From assembly GCA_013822695.1 (NCBI GenBank), contig PNKW01000020.1:1-44190 (forward strand): 44,190 nt of DNA, given 5' to 3'. Positions within the stretch are counted from its first letter, which is position 1. Each line of letters opens with the position of its first letter. The notes under the pieces are model-generated. The model worked only from the letters and a program-made list of their open reading frames with translations, ran no database searches and was not told the origin of the DNA. Shown here piece after piece: positions 25,558 through 34,499 of this stretch. The stretch comes from Erythrobacter sp. (GTDB lineage Bacteria > Pseudomonadota > Alphaproteobacteria > Sphingomonadales > Sphingomonadaceae). The position numbers were made by a program, and so were the translations under genes.

Positions 25558-26664
25558 TCAGGGCTCCACCGAAAGGGCGAAGACGATGCGGTGGCAATAT
25601 TCCGCGCCCGGTTCCAGACGGATGGTGCCGAAGGCCGGGCGGTTGGGGGTGTCGGGGAACATCTGCGGCTCCAGCGCCACGCCGTCGCCCATGCGATAGG
25701 CCTGCCCGCGCTTGCCGGTCAGGCTGCCATCGAGGAAATTGCCCGAATAGAACTGCACCCCCGGCTCGGTCGACAGCACCTTCAGCACGCGGCCCGATGC
25801 AGGGTGGGCAAGGCGGGCGAGGAGGCGCGGCGCGCTCGCGCGCTCGCGCTCGCGGGCGATCACCCAGCTATAGTCGTAGCCATGGCCGATGCGGATCTGG
25901 TCATGGGCGGTGTCGCGCACCCGCGCGCCGATCATCCGGGGCGCGCGGAAATCGAAGGGGGTGCCTGCGACGGGGGCGAAGTCACCGGTGGGGATCGCGG
26001 TCTCGTCGGTGGGGAGGAAGTGCTCGGCCGGGATGGTCAGCACGTGGTCCATCGCCCCGGTGGCAGCGCCTTCGCCTGCGAGGTTCCAGTAGGCGTGGTT
26101 GGTCATGTTGACGAGCGTCGGCCGGTCGGTGGTCGCCCGGTAGGTGATGGAGAGCGCGCCGTCATCGTCCAGCACGTATTCGGCCATGACCTGCAAGGTG
26201 CCGGGAAAGCCCTGATCGCCATCGGGGCTGGTGTGGGCGAGCCGGACGAAGGGCGCGGGCCTGTCGCCGGTCTCGACGATTGCCCACAGCGCCTTGTCAA
26301 AGCCGCCCGGCCCGCCATGGAGCGCGTTCGGCCCGTTGTTGCAGGGCACGCTGTATGCGATGCCATCCAGCACGAAGCGCCCGCCCGCAATGCGGTTGGC
26401 GACCCGTCCGACGCTCGATCCGAAATAGGCGGTGCTGGCGAGGTATCCGGCCAGCGTCGCATGGCCGAGCGTCACGTCGGCCAGCGCGCCGTCGCGGTCC
26501 GGCACGATCATCGCCTGAAGGCCCGCGCCATAGGCGATTACCGTCGCGCTTGCCCCATGCGCATTGGCGAGCGTCACCGCATCGACCGCGCGGCCATCGG
26601 GCAGGTGGCCGAACAGCCGGCGGTGCACGCCGGGCGCGAGGGGGGCGGGAAGCGGTGCCGTCAT
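25558..26664 (-). CDS. galM: Aldose 1-epimerase (galactose mutarotase)
   Basis: GalM interconverts the alpha and beta anomers of hexoses. The 368-residue protein shows YGAGLQAMIVPDRDG, GRVANRIAGGRF, NNGPNALHGGPGGFDK with a catalytic-type histidine, NHAYWNLAG with the second histidine, and EPGVQFYSGNFLDG near the C-terminus. The ATG at 26664 has AAGGAG 6 bp upstream. It follows the lipoxygenase gene by 71 bp in the same direction. No sugar transporter or kinase is adjacent, so the pathway context is missing. Confidence 0.93.
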   Translation of the reverse strand: MTAPLPAPLAPGVHRRLFGHLPDGRAVDAVTLANAHGASATVIAYGAGLQAMIVPDRDGALADVTLGHATLAGYLASTAYFGSSVGRVANRIAGGRFVLDGIAYSVPCNNGPNALHGGPGGFDKALWAIVETGDRPAPFVRLAHTSPDGDQGFPGTLQVMAEYVLDDDGALSITYRATTDRPTLVNMTNHAYWNLAGEGAATGAMDHVLTIPAEHFLPTDETAIPTGDFAPVAGTPFDFRAPRMIGARVRDTAHDQIRIGHGYDYSWVIARERERASAPRLLARLAHPASGRVLKVLSTEPGVQFYSGNFLDGSLTGKRGQAYRMGDGVALEPQMFPDTPNRPAFGTIRLEPGAEYCHRIVFALSVEP

Positions 26665-26735
26665 GGCCCGCTCCTTCGGGCGATAATCGCCCCAGCGCAA
26701 GCCTGACAGCGGGCGCCGGGGCGGTTCCCTCTGCC

Positions 26736-28727
26736 TCAGATATTGATGCTGGTTGGGATCAGGCTCGGCTGGAGATAGGGGTAGGGGCGCAGACGGTTCG
26801 CGTTGCGCGCGGCGATGCGGGCGTCGATGCTGGCAAGGGCCGCCTGGAACTGCGGCAGCGGGCCCTCCGGTGCGGTCACCCGCGGATCGGCGAACCACGG
26901 CGCATATGGCCAGTTGGTGCTGCGATAATCGCCGAGCGCGCGGTAATGCAGCGAGCCGAGCAGTTCGAGCACGTTGAGCTGCTCGAGCGCCAGCGCCATC
27001 GGCGGCATCATCGCCAGCCATTCCGGCTTGGTCTGCCCACCCTGCGACGCAGGCGCGCTCTGCCAGCCCGCGCCGGTCACTGCCGGGGCGAAGGCCATGA
27101 TGTCCTTCTGCGGGAAGTTGACCGCCGCGTGCTGCGCGCTCGCGGTGAAGATGATCATGGTGCAGGCATCGACCAGCGCGTTGACGCTGTCGATCGGCCC
27201 GAAGCCCTTGATCTTCGCCTCCGTCGAGACGCACGCCGCCCATGCGGAAAGCTCCGTATCGGCCTGCACATCGGCATCGCTGGCGTAGTAGAGGCCGATA
27301 TAGCCGCGCACCCAGCCGTGGATCGCCTCCCACACCAGGAGGCCATCGTCGCGATAGGGAAAATCTGCCAGGGCCGAACCCGGCCCGACCCCGCGCGCGG
27401 CGAGATCGTGGGGGAGCATTTTGGCGGTGAAGTCGAAATCGAGCCGCGCCGCGACCGCCAGCTCCTGCGTCGAATGGATCGTGCCGGCAAAGATGTGGTC
27501 GATCGGCCCATCGGGCGCGATCAGCGAGGTCGCGGCGGCCTCGTTGATGAACAGCGTGCCCTCGAAATGCGGCACCAGCAGCGCCCAGACCGGGTGGACG
27601 GTCGCCAGGTGGCGGTGGGTGGCCATGGCGACGCCCTCGATCACGAGGTGGGTGCGCCCGAGGTGCGCGACGAGTTCGTGGTAATTGCCGTCGGCCACTT
27701 GCACGGCGAGCTTCGCCATCTCCCAGCCCCACAGGTCAGCTTCGACCACCGAGGGGGTGAAGATCGGCCATTCATCGGGATCCTGCCCGCACTGGATCGC
27801 GACCGGCACAAGGCTCGCCCCGCCCGGCGGCACGGCGAACAGCGCGAGCGGCTGCCAGGCATATTTGGCCAGCCCGCCCCAGCTGCCATCCTGCAGCATG
27901 GCGAGCACGGCATAGTCGAGCATGAACAACCGGCCCTCGGCCAGCGCATCGGCAAGCGTGTCGCCGTTCACTACCGCGGCATATTGCGTGTCGGTCAGGG
28001 GGAAGTTGTCGGGCAGGCTTTCGCCCACGGCCGCGATCAGCATCGCATTCGGACCCTGCACCCGCAGCGCGGCGAACTCGCTGTCGTCCTGGAAATTCCA
28101 CGCGATCCCCGGCAGCGGCAGGGTGTCGAACAGCGCGCTGTAGGCGTCGAGACTGGCGGGCAGGTTCGCGCCGAGGCCCTGTGCGTCGTCCACCTTCATC
28201 AGCTCTTCAAGCCGCGCCTTGTGCGCCTTGAGGGTGGCGATACGGGTGTCGTATTCGGCCCGTGCAACCGCCGCTTCGAGATCGTGGACCAGATGGCCGA
28301 GGAAGCTCTCATGCGCCGGGACGGGCGCGGCCGCCGGGGCGACGAGCGCGGCGGTCGAAGCTTCGATCGCATCGCACTCGGCCTGCATGGCTTCGAATTT
28401 GGCGCGCGGGGAATCGAGCTCGCCGCGGTCGACCCCGCCCAGCTTCACGGCGAGCGCATTGCGCACGATCTTGAGGCTGATGCCGATCAAGAGGGCCCAC
28501 CATTGCAGCGTCGGCAGATTGTCGAGCGGCACCGATTTGGCCAGCGGCACGCCGGGGAGAGTCGCCACCTGGTCGTCCCAGACGTAGGCCTGCTGGCTTG
28601 CCGCCAGCTGCGCCGCGCGTGCGGCCTTCTGGGCATGGGTGTCGTTCTGCGGCAGGCTGGGCGCAGCGGGCGGCACCGGCGCGCACAGGGTTTCGGCATG
28701 CGGGACGATAGGCGACTGAAAGCTCAT
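26736..28727 (-). CDS. Bacterial lipoxygenase
   Basis: A 663-residue non-heme iron dioxygenase that should add O2 to polyunsaturated fatty acids to give hydroperoxides. All five expected iron ligands are seen: His355 and His360 in HLGRTHLVIEG, His533 and Asn537 in SAQHAAVNFPQ, and the C-terminal isoleucine in IPTSINI. ATHRHLATVHPVWALLVPHF is the family core. No N-terminal PLAT domain and no signal peptide are visible, as in short bacterial forms. The ATG at 28727 has GAGGAG about 8 bp upstream and is chosen over a frame opening at 28766. It has its own 273-bp upstream region and is followed by galM. Confidence 0.92.
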   Translation of the reverse strand: MSFQSPIVPHAETLCAPVPPAAPSLPQNDTHAQKAARAAQLAASQQAYVWDDQVATLPGVPLAKSVPLDNLPTLQWWALLIGISLKIVRNALAVKLGGVDRGELDSPRAKFEAMQAECDAIEASTAALVAPAAAPVPAHESFLGHLVHDLEAAVARAEYDTRIATLKAHKARLEELMKVDDAQGLGANLPASLDAYSALFDTLPLPGIAWNFQDDSEFAALRVQGPNAMLIAAVGESLPDNFPLTDTQYAAVVNGDTLADALAEGRLFMLDYAVLAMLQDGSWGGLAKYAWQPLALFAVPPGGASLVPVAIQCGQDPDEWPIFTPSVVEADLWGWEMAKLAVQVADGNYHELVAHLGRTHLVIEGVAMATHRHLATVHPVWALLVPHFEGTLFINEAAATSLIAPDGPIDHIFAGTIHSTQELAVAARLDFDFTAKMLPHDLAARGVGPGSALADFPYRDDGLLVWEAIHGWVRGYIGLYYASDADVQADTELSAWAACVSTEAKIKGFGPIDSVNALVDACTMIIFTASAQHAAVNFPQKDIMAFAPAVTGAGWQSAPASQGGQTKPEWLAMMPPMALALEQLNVLELLGSLHYRALGDYRSTNWPYAPWFADPRVTAPEGPLPQFQAALASIDARIAARNANRLRPYPYLQPSLIPTSINI

Positions 28728-28919
28728 GAAGGCGCTCCTCGGATCAGACCCGGGGGCGTAGCGCACTCTGGTTAACGCTCCGTCAGCCTTGCGGGGCTCT
28801 TGAGGGGCACAAGGTCGATTGTGATCCTCACATGACCCTTAATCAACAAATCGATCAAAAATCTGTCGCTGATCAGACCCGATTTCATCACGAGCGTTTC
28901 ATCAAGCCCGCGCACACAC

Positions 28920-28934
28920 GACCCGAATCGGGTC
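28920..28934. promoter_or_regulatory. Palindrome in the lipoxygenase/glycosyltransferase divergent region
   Basis: GACCCGAATCGGGTC has 7-bp arms around one base. It sits in the 273-bp gap between the divergent lipoxygenase and glycosyltransferase genes, about 67 bp before the latter. No T-run follows, so it is more like an operator than a terminator. The rest of the gap is comparatively AT-rich (28820-28900) and shows no gene. Confidence 0.4.
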
Positions 28935-29000
28935 AAACCTACCGTGCTGGCCCTCCCGCCGGCTGACACAGCACCTGCCAACCTAATCGTGGAGCGCCGC

Positions 29001-30236
29001 GTGAGCGAAAGCCTGCTGATCTGTGACCTTACGCAAAGCTGGTCACCGACCGGGGGTGGCGGTATCTCCACCTATCTCAAGGAAAAGCGCCGGTACATTC
29101 AGGACCGCACAGCGCATCGCCTGATACAGATTGTGCCAGGCCCACACGACCGGATCACAGTCGAAGGGCGGACGATCCTTGCCGAGGTCGGTTCGGGACA
29201 GGTCTGGGGCAGCCCCAATTATCGCTGGATCAGCCGCAATGATGCGGTCTTCGCGCTGCTGCGGGAATACCAGCCCGATATCGTCGAAAGCCTGTGCCCA
29301 TGGGTGTTGCCGTGGATCGCGATACGGCATCGCAGGCGCTTTCCCGATACCGCGCTGGTGGCGGGTTACCGCACCGACTTTCCCAATGCCCACGTCTATC
29401 GCGTGGTGAACGATCTGGCGGGCCATTATCCGGCCAGCTTCTTTCGCGGCATCGCCTATGCCTATGCCGCGCTGACCTATAACCGCTTTGACCGCGTGTA
29501 TACGCTGGGCCGCGATGCCGAGCGCATGTTGCACCGGCTGGGCCAGACCAATACCGGCCAGCTTGGTCTCGGGGTCGACCTGACCCAGTTTTCGCCCGAA
29601 CACCGCGATCCCGGCTTCCGCACCGCGCTCGGACTTCCGGAAACGGATGGCCCGCTGCTGATCTATGCCGGACGGATCGATAACGAGAAGCGCACCGACA
29701 TGCTCGTGCGCATGTTCAAGGCCCTTCCGCCGGAATTGGGCGCGGTGATGGTGCTGCTGGGAGACGGGAAGCTGCGTCAGCAATTGCAGGAGGAAGCGCG
29801 CGGCCTGCCGATCGCCTTTCCCGGGTTTGAGACCGATCGGCTGGCGCTGGCCCGTGCGCTTGCCTCGAGCGACATCTATGTCTCCGGCATGGCCAACGAG
29901 ACGTTCGGGATTTCGGTGCTGGAAGCGCAGGCCTCGGGGCTGCCCGTGGTCGGGGTGGCAAGCGGCGCGATGATCGACCGCGTGCCCGAAGGCACCGGCC
30001 GGCTTGGTCCGGTGGACGATGCGGCGGCGATGGCTGCCAATGTTGCAGACCTGTGGCGTGGCGACTATGCTGATGCGCGTCGTCGCAGCCTCGCCTTGGC
30101 CAATGCGAACAACCGCTGGGAGCAGACCTTCGAACAGCTGATCAAGGTAGAATACGCCGCCGCGCTTGCCGCCCGCGACGCACGCCGGGCCAAGGGCTGG
30201 GGCATTCCTGCAAGACGGGCGCTGGACATTACTTGA
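29001..30236 (+). CDS. Family 4 (GT4) glycosyltransferase
   Basis: A 411-residue GT-B fold glycosyltransferase. The N-terminal half has SWSPTGGGGISTYLKEK, the acceptor-side glycine loop, and GYRTDFPNAHVYR. The C-terminal half has LLIYAGRIDNEKRTDMLVRM, VMVLLGDGKLR and the donor-binding ETFGISVLEAQASGLPVVG (read in parts) with the ExxxxxxxE-type motif. The GTG at 29001 has GGAG 6 bp upstream; an upstream ATG at 28944 adds unconserved residues. Its stop overlaps the next gene, a flippase-like membrane protein, by TTGA. Likely builds a glycolipid or surface glycan; substrate unknown. Confidence 0.9.
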   Translation: MSESLLICDLTQSWSPTGGGGISTYLKEKRRYIQDRTAHRLIQIVPGPHDRITVEGRTILAEVGSGQVWGSPNYRWISRNDAVFALLREYQPDIVESLCPWVLPWIAIRHRRRFPDTALVAGYRTDFPNAHVYRVVNDLAGHYPASFFRGIAYAYAALTYNRFDRVYTLGRDAERMLHRLGQTNTGQLGLGVDLTQFSPEHRDPGFRTALGLPETDGPLLIYAGRIDNEKRTDMLVRMFKALPPELGAVMVLLGDGKLRQQLQEEARGLPIAFPGFETDRLALARALASSDIYVSGMANETFGISVLEAQASGLPVVGVASGAMIDRVPEGTGRLGPVDDAAAMAANVADLWRGDYADARRRSLALANANNRWEQTFEQLIKVEYAAALAARDARRAKGWGIPARRALDIT

Positions 30237-31351
30237 CGCTGCCCGATCCCCCTCAATCCACACACGAGGCTGCGTCCCGGCGCGATGCGCTGGGGCTGCA
30301 TCTTGGTGCATTGCCGCGCCGCACGCTCGGCCTTGCGCTGTGGCTGCTGCCGGTCCTTGCGCTGGTCAATATCGCCGTTCTGGTCTGGTCGCTCGGCGCG
30401 ATCGATCTGGCCGAGCGGCTGGTCGCCCCCCACATGCTCGCGCTGGCCGGGGTGCTCGTGTTCGTGCCTATGCTGGCCAATGCCCTGCGGTTTGCGATCA
30501 CGAGCCGCTTCCTCGGGCTCGACCTCGGGTTTGGCGGGTCCTTGCGGGTGATAACGGGCACCATCCTTGCCAATTCGGTCACGCCCTCGGCTGTGGGCGG
30601 CATGCCGATCAAGGTGCTGTTCCTGGTCGGCGAAGGGATTGAGATAAGGCGGGCCGTCTCCCTGATTTCGTTCCAGGCTGCCGAAGACGCGCTGAGCCTG
30701 TTTGGCCTCGCCGCGCTGGCAGCGACCCTGACCGGCTTCGCGATGCGCGACGTCCTTGCGGCCGACCCGGATTTCGCGCTCCACGCCGCACAGAGCCTGC
30801 AGGTCGGTGCCATTATTCTGGCCGGGGCCCTTGCCGTGTTCGTGGTGGTCGGCGCGCTCATACGGGCAGGGGTGCTGAGCCTGCGGGTTCGCGCCGCGCT
30901 GAGCGGGCTTTGGCGGCGCGTGCGGCTGTCGCTGACAATGGTGGCACGCGATTGGGGGGCACTGCTTCGCCGGGGCAAGGCGGTGGCCCTGCTCAGTATG
31001 GGCCTCGCCCTTGTGCAATGGAGCGTGCGTTTCTCGATTGCCGGGCTGGTGCTCGCGGCCTTTGGTACCTCATGGCAACCGGCGCTGTTCTGGCTGCTGC
31101 AATATCTGGTGCAGTCGATCAGTTCGGTCATACCTTCGCCGGGCGGCGTGGGCGGAGCGGAGGCCGGTTTCCTGCTGCTGTTCGCGCCCTTTGTGGAGCG
31201 CGCCGTGCTGCTGCCGGCGATGAGCATGTGGCGGCTGCTGTTCTTCTACCTCCCGCTGATCGGCGCAGCGGTGATCTTCTTTTCCCTGCGCCGCCGTCTG
31301 CGCGGCGGGCCCGCTCCGCGTCCGCACGGCGCGTGCCAGCCGGCCGAATAG
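30233..31351 (+). CDS. UPF0104/lysylphosphatidylglycerol-synthase-TM family membrane protein
   Basis: A 372-residue protein with about eight membrane helices, resembling the flippase-like half of MprF (UPF0104). Family-type segments are NSVTPSAVGGMPIKVLFLV near residue 105 and SVIPSPGGVGGAEAGFLLLF near residue 300. It lacks a lysyl-transferase domain. The start is a TTG at 30233 overlapping the glycosyltransferase stop; this coupling is the main reason for the choice. In many genomes such proteins accompany glycosyltransferases and are suspected to move glycolipids across the membrane. Confidence 0.82.
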   Translation: MTLPDPPQSTHEAASRRDALGLHLGALPRRTLGLALWLLPVLALVNIAVLVWSLGAIDLAERLVAPHMLALAGVLVFVPMLANALRFAITSRFLGLDLGFGGSLRVITGTILANSVTPSAVGGMPIKVLFLVGEGIEIRRAVSLISFQAAEDALSLFGLAALAATLTGFAMRDVLAADPDFALHAAQSLQVGAIILAGALAVFVVVGALIRAGVLSLRVRAALSGLWRRVRLSLTMVARDWGALLRRGKAVALLSMGLALVQWSVRFSIAGLVLAAFGTSWQPALFWLLQYLVQSISSVIPSPGGVGGAEAGFLLLFAPFVERAVLLPAMSMWRLLFFYLPLIGAAVIFFSLRRRLRGGPAPRPHGACQPAE

Positions 31352-31442
31352 CGCCGGCCCCTCTCAATCCCATCGTCGCCGGGAGATCCCGATTGGAGCC
31401 GGTAACCCCTGCCGCTGCCCTGACCGCCGATCGGTTCTGCCC

Positions 31443-31697
31443 ATGGCCCGCGACTTTCTGGCTTGGCGCCATCTGCGGGTCCTGCGCGCCCGGACGACGC
31501 GCCATGTCCATCGGCTTGCCGCAAGGCTGCAACCAATGCAGAACCCGAGCGCGGTCGCCACGGCCTATGGCGTGCCGATGATCGCTCCCTGTTCCTCGAC
31601 ATCGGAGCCAATCAGGGCCTGTCCCCGCTGATTGCTGCCCGCCATCACGACGTGCTGGCGCTCCCGCTCGAACAGCGAACCAAGACCGCAGGTTGAT
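31443..31697 (+). pseudogene. Frameshifted 5' stub of an FkbM-like methyltransferase
   Basis: From an ATG at 31443 the frame reads RDFLAWRHLRVLRARTTRHV. Around 31560-31580 a shift to another frame gives DRSLFLDIGANQGLSPLIAA, the SAM-binding motif of FkbM-type methyltransferases. That reading ends after about 25 more codons where the family would continue for 150 or more. It follows the glycosyltransferase/flippase pair by about 90 bp and precedes the integrase, so it was probably the third gene of that operon and was broken on the flank of the inserted element. The rest of the 31352-31965 interval has no intact gene. Confidence 0.5.
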
Positions 31698-31773
31698 GAG
31701 GCCTGCTATGGTTGATGCGGTCAAGGGGACAGGTTCCGCCTGAGCGGAAAGATTCGCGCTTCAAATAGGCCGG

Positions 31774-31787
31774 TGGCGGAGACGGAG
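31774..31787 (-). other. Candidate attachment-site core (3' end of a tRNA-Ser-like gene)
   Basis: TGGCGGAGACGGAG equals the reverse complement of CTCCGTCTCCGCCA, the usual last 14 bases of a bacterial tRNA-Ser including CCA. No tRNA body follows, so only the end was carried. It lies about 180 bp before a tyrosine integrase, the expected place for an att site. Confidence 0.6.
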
Positions 31788-31917
31788 TCCGCGAATGAGC
31801 CTGTTTCATATTGCACCAAATCCACCCAAAGGATCTCATTTTCTATAGCAACAATAATAAATTATTCCATTTTCGCGTTCCATGTCTTATCGTTTCATCC
31901 CGCTCAATCTCACACAC

Positions 31918-31953
31918 AAAGTGGGACCGAAAGTGGGACCGGAAGTGGGACCG
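31918..31953 (+). repeat. Three tandem 12-bp repeats before the integrase (possible arm sites)
   Basis: AAAGTGGGACCG, AAAGTGGGACCG and GAAGTGGGACCG run head to tail between the att-like core and the integrase ATG. Such repeats often bind the integrase N-terminal domain. They can be read in frame as KVGPKVGPEVGP, which invites a wrong, upstream start call. Confidence 0.72.
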
Positions 31954-31965
31954 AGGAACGGCGAT

Positions 31966-33171
31966 ATGGGATCAAGAACACTGAACAAGCTGAGCGCCAC
32001 ACAGGTCGCGAAGCTCAAGGTGCCGGGACGGCATGCTGATGGCGGCGGACTTTATCTGTTCGTCGATGACAGCGGTCGTCGGCGCTGGATCTTCATGTAC
32101 ACGCGCGCGGGCAAGCGAACCGAGCTGGGGCTTGGCAGCGCACGTGATCTGTCACTGGCCAAGGCCCGCGCAGAAGCCGCAGCGCTGCGCGCGCTGCTCG
32201 CCAGCGGCGGCGATCCCAAAGCCGAACGCGCAAAAGATGAGAGCGTGCCGACCTTCGGCCAGAGCGCCGATGCCTATGTCGAAGCAATGCGTCCGTCATG
32301 GCGCAACGCCAAACATGCAGCGCAATGGACCATGACGCTGACCAAATACGCAGAGCCGATCCGTGCCATGCCCGTGGATGAGATCGCGACCAAGGATGTT
32401 CTCAAAGTGCTGCAGCCGCTGTGGCAGCGTACTCCAGAAACTGCCGAGCGGCTGCGCGGCCGGATCGAGAATGTTCTGGATGCTGCCAAGGCGCGCGGCC
32501 ATCGATCGGGCGAGAACCCGGCACGATGGCGTGGGCACCTTGATCAGCTGCTACCCAAGCGCCAGCGACTATCGCGAGGACATCACAAAGCGCTAGCCTA
32601 TGAAGAGCTACCCGCATTCTTTGCCGATTTGCTTGATCGGGAGGCGGTAGCCGCCAGAGCGCTTGAGTTTCTGATCCTAACCGCCGCCCGCTCAGGTGAG
32701 GTCCTCGGTGCCCAAGCTGACGAGGTCGATCTCGAAAAGAAGGTCTGGACCATCCCTGCCGCACGGATGAAGGCAGGCCGCGAACATCGCGTGCCATTGT
32801 CACCTCACGCAATCGAGATTGTGGAAGCGATGGCGGCTCTTGGCCGGGGCCCTTATCTTTTCCCGGGCCCCAAGCCCGAGGGTCCGTTGTCATCGATGGC
32901 CATGATGATGTTGCTGCGTCGCATGAAGTCGGATGTCACCGTCCACGGCTTTCGCTCGACCTTCCGCGACTGGGCGTCAGAGACAACCGGATTTTCACAT
33001 GAGGTCTGTGAAATGGCGCTGGCGCATACGATCGCCAACAAGGCCGAAGCTGCTTATCGACGCGGGGACCTGTTCGAGAAGCGTCGCAAGCTTATGGAAG
33101 CATGGGCTGGCTATTGCGCCAGTTCCGGTAGTGGGAAGGTCGTCCAACTAAAGGCCAGCCGGCAAGCCTGA
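31966..33171 (+). CDS. Tyrosine-type integrase (DUF4102/P4 family)
   Basis: A 401-residue site-specific recombinase that would insert and excise the local element at a tRNA 3' end. The N-terminal DUF4102 arm-binding domain (KLSATQVAKLKVPGRHADGGG, in parts; YLFVDDSGRRRWIF) is followed by a SAM-like core-binding domain and the catalytic domain. Catalytic residues are visible: Arg in LTAARSGEVLG, Lys in MKAGREHRVPLS, HGFR, His in LAHTIANKAEAAY and the Tyr of AAYRRGDLFEKRR. The ATG at 31966, after GAGGAAC, is preferred over a start at 31882 because the latter would translate the tandem repeats. Convergent with the AlpA-like gene. Confidence 0.94.
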   Translation: MGSRTLNKLSATQVAKLKVPGRHADGGGLYLFVDDSGRRRWIFMYTRAGKRTELGLGSARDLSLAKARAEAAALRALLASGGDPKAERAKDESVPTFGQSADAYVEAMRPSWRNAKHAAQWTMTLTKYAEPIRAMPVDEIATKDVLKVLQPLWQRTPETAERLRGRIENVLDAAKARGHRSGENPARWRGHLDQLLPKRQRLSRGHHKALAYEELPAFFADLLDREAVAARALEFLILTAARSGEVLGAQADEVDLEKKVWTIPAARMKAGREHRVPLSPHAIEIVEAMAALGRGPYLFPGPKPEGPLSSMAMMMLLRRMKSDVTVHGFRSTFRDWASETTGFSHEVCEMALAHTIANKAEAAYRRGDLFEKRRKLMEAWAGYCASSGSGKVVQLKASRQA

Positions 33172-33179
33172 GCAGGCCG

Positions 33180-33410
33180 TTAGGACCGCTTCTCCTCGCC
33201 TTCAGGTCGCCAGCCGACTGGGTCGTCAATCCAGCGATTGATGGCAGACTCCCGCCAGCCTGCCCCGTGTACGCTGATCCTCACCTGACGCGGGAATGTA
33301 CCCTCGGCAATCTTGCGGTAGACTGTCGAGCGCGACAGACCTGTGCGGTCGAGAACGGTCCTGAGGCGGATGATCCTGTCGGCTGCGTTTGTCACGAGAC
33401 TGGCCTCCAT
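33180..33410 (-). CDS. AlpA-family DNA-binding regulator
   Basis: A 76-residue MerR-like winged-helix protein of the AlpA type found beside P4-family integrases. RLRTVLDRTGLSRSTVYRKI is the DNA-binding helix-turn-helix and GWRESAINRWID the typical C-terminal wing. Such proteins activate integrase genes or act as excisionases. It faces the integrase across 8 bp. A start 17 codons downstream of another possible start is not excluded, but the ATG at 33410 fits the family length. Confidence 0.88.
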   Translation of the reverse strand: MEASLVTNAADRIIRLRTVLDRTGLSRSTVYRKIAEGTFPRQVRISVHGAGWRESAINRWIDDPVGWRPEGEEKRS

Positions 33411-33675
33411 CGGTTGGGCATGGGTGGCACCCTGTGACCGAGGTCAACGCAACAGCTCGCCATCAGGCAAGCTCAAAATCTCGTTCGGCAACTGTGGCGT
33501 AGCGAAGGCGGCAATTAGCGAGGCTGGGGCAAGGCAGCCTTTCCAAGATGCGAGGATAGGCCTCACCGTTGGCGTCCGAATCGCGACGCAGTTTCCTTGC
33601 CAGTACCCGGTCTCTTTTTTGATATTTGATCCTCGGAAGTTTAGCGCGGTTCGCCAACGCTTCATCGCAGACTTA

Positions 33676-33703
33676 TTGTCAATTAAATCGATTGAGTTAA
33701 ATT
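33676..33703 (+). promoter_or_regulatory. Candidate sigma-70 promoter before the RBBP9-type gene
   Basis: TTGTCA and TAAATT are separated by 16 bp in an AT-rich patch 58 bp before the next ATG. The whole gap 33411-33761 (351 bp) is less GC-rich than the window average and has no gene I can support; short frames on both strands there have no recognisable product. It may be remnant island DNA. Confidence 0.4.
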
Positions 33704-33761
33704 CATTGCTGTCGGGACGTATACCGAGTCGACCGGCTTATCCGAAGCACGGAGCTAGACG

Positions 33762-34499
33762 ATGGCCAGATACGAACACATCATTTCTCTTGATCACGTC
33801 CACCTGCCGCAAGTTCTGCTGGTGCCGGGTCTCAACAACAGCGGCCCTGATCACTGGCAAACCCGCTGGGAGAGTGAATTGCCTGGCGCAAAGCGTGTAC
33901 AGCTGGGGAAATGGGACGATCCTGTCCGCAATCACTGGGTCAATCAGCTCAACCTTGCCATCCACAAGGCAGGCAGACCCGTCATTCTTGTCGCCCATAG
34001 TCTCGGTTGCCACGCCGTCGCGTGGTGGGCGGAGTTTGAACAGACCGTCCGCAGTCACCCGGTGGTTGGTGCGTTGCTGGTTGCTCCACCCGACGTCGAA
34101 AGCGCGGAAGTTGATCCCCGACTGAGGCGCTTTGGACCACTGATCCAGGGCCACCTGCCATTTCGCAGCCTGTTGGTCGCCAGCGAGGACGACCCCTATG
34201 CCCAGTTAGGCCAGGCCAAGCGGATGGCGCGCAAATGGGGCAGCCAACTGATCAACGCAGGCCCCCTCGGCCATATCAACGCCGATTCGGGCATTGGCAG
34301 CTGGCCTTATGGCAAGTTCCTGTTGCGCCAGCTTCTGCGAACTGCGGCACCCGAAATCGAAGCGGCATGCAGCGGCTCGACCGCCCTTCACCGGCAACGC
34401 TGGGTCGACAGCGTCATGGCGAACCGCAAATCCTTTCCATGCCATGATTGGGGCCGGAGTAGCGCTTCCTGCTGCCACCGGCCGTACTCGGAATGCTGA
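33762..34499 (+). CDS. RBBP9/YdeN-family alpha/beta hydrolase
   Basis: A serine hydrolase of the small RBBP9/YdeN group, function unknown. The N-terminal VLLVPGLNNSGPDHWQTRWE is the family hallmark. The nucleophile elbow is VAHSLGCHA with Ser80, the acid is in SEDDPYA and the histidine in GPLGHINADSGIGSWPYG. The hydrolase ends near residue 200. The final 45 residues (from ALHRQRW) are unlike the family and may be a frame that continues past a lost stop. It lies right of the integrase region with its own likely promoter and lower GC, so it may be part of the island. Confidence 0.86.
   Translation: MARYEHIISLDHVHLPQVLLVPGLNNSGPDHWQTRWESELPGAKRVQLGKWDDPVRNHWVNQLNLAIHKAGRPVILVAHSLGCHAVAWWAEFEQTVRSHPVVGALLVAPPDVESAEVDPRLRRFGPLIQGHLPFRSLLVASEDDPYAQLGQAKRMARKWGSQLINAGPLGHINADSGIGSWPYGKFLLRQLLRTAAPEIEAACSGSTALHRQRWVDSVMANRKSFPCHDWGRSSASCCHRPYSEC

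Noticed and set aside
26280..28775. 831-codon plus-strand frame opposite the lipoxygenase
   Set aside because: Shadow of the lipoxygenase and galM; composition rich in Arg and His with no domain.
31882..31965. Upstream start of the integrase (ATG at 31882)
   Set aside because: Would translate three tandem DNA repeats; the ATG at 31966 has a better ribosome-binding site and the domain begins there.
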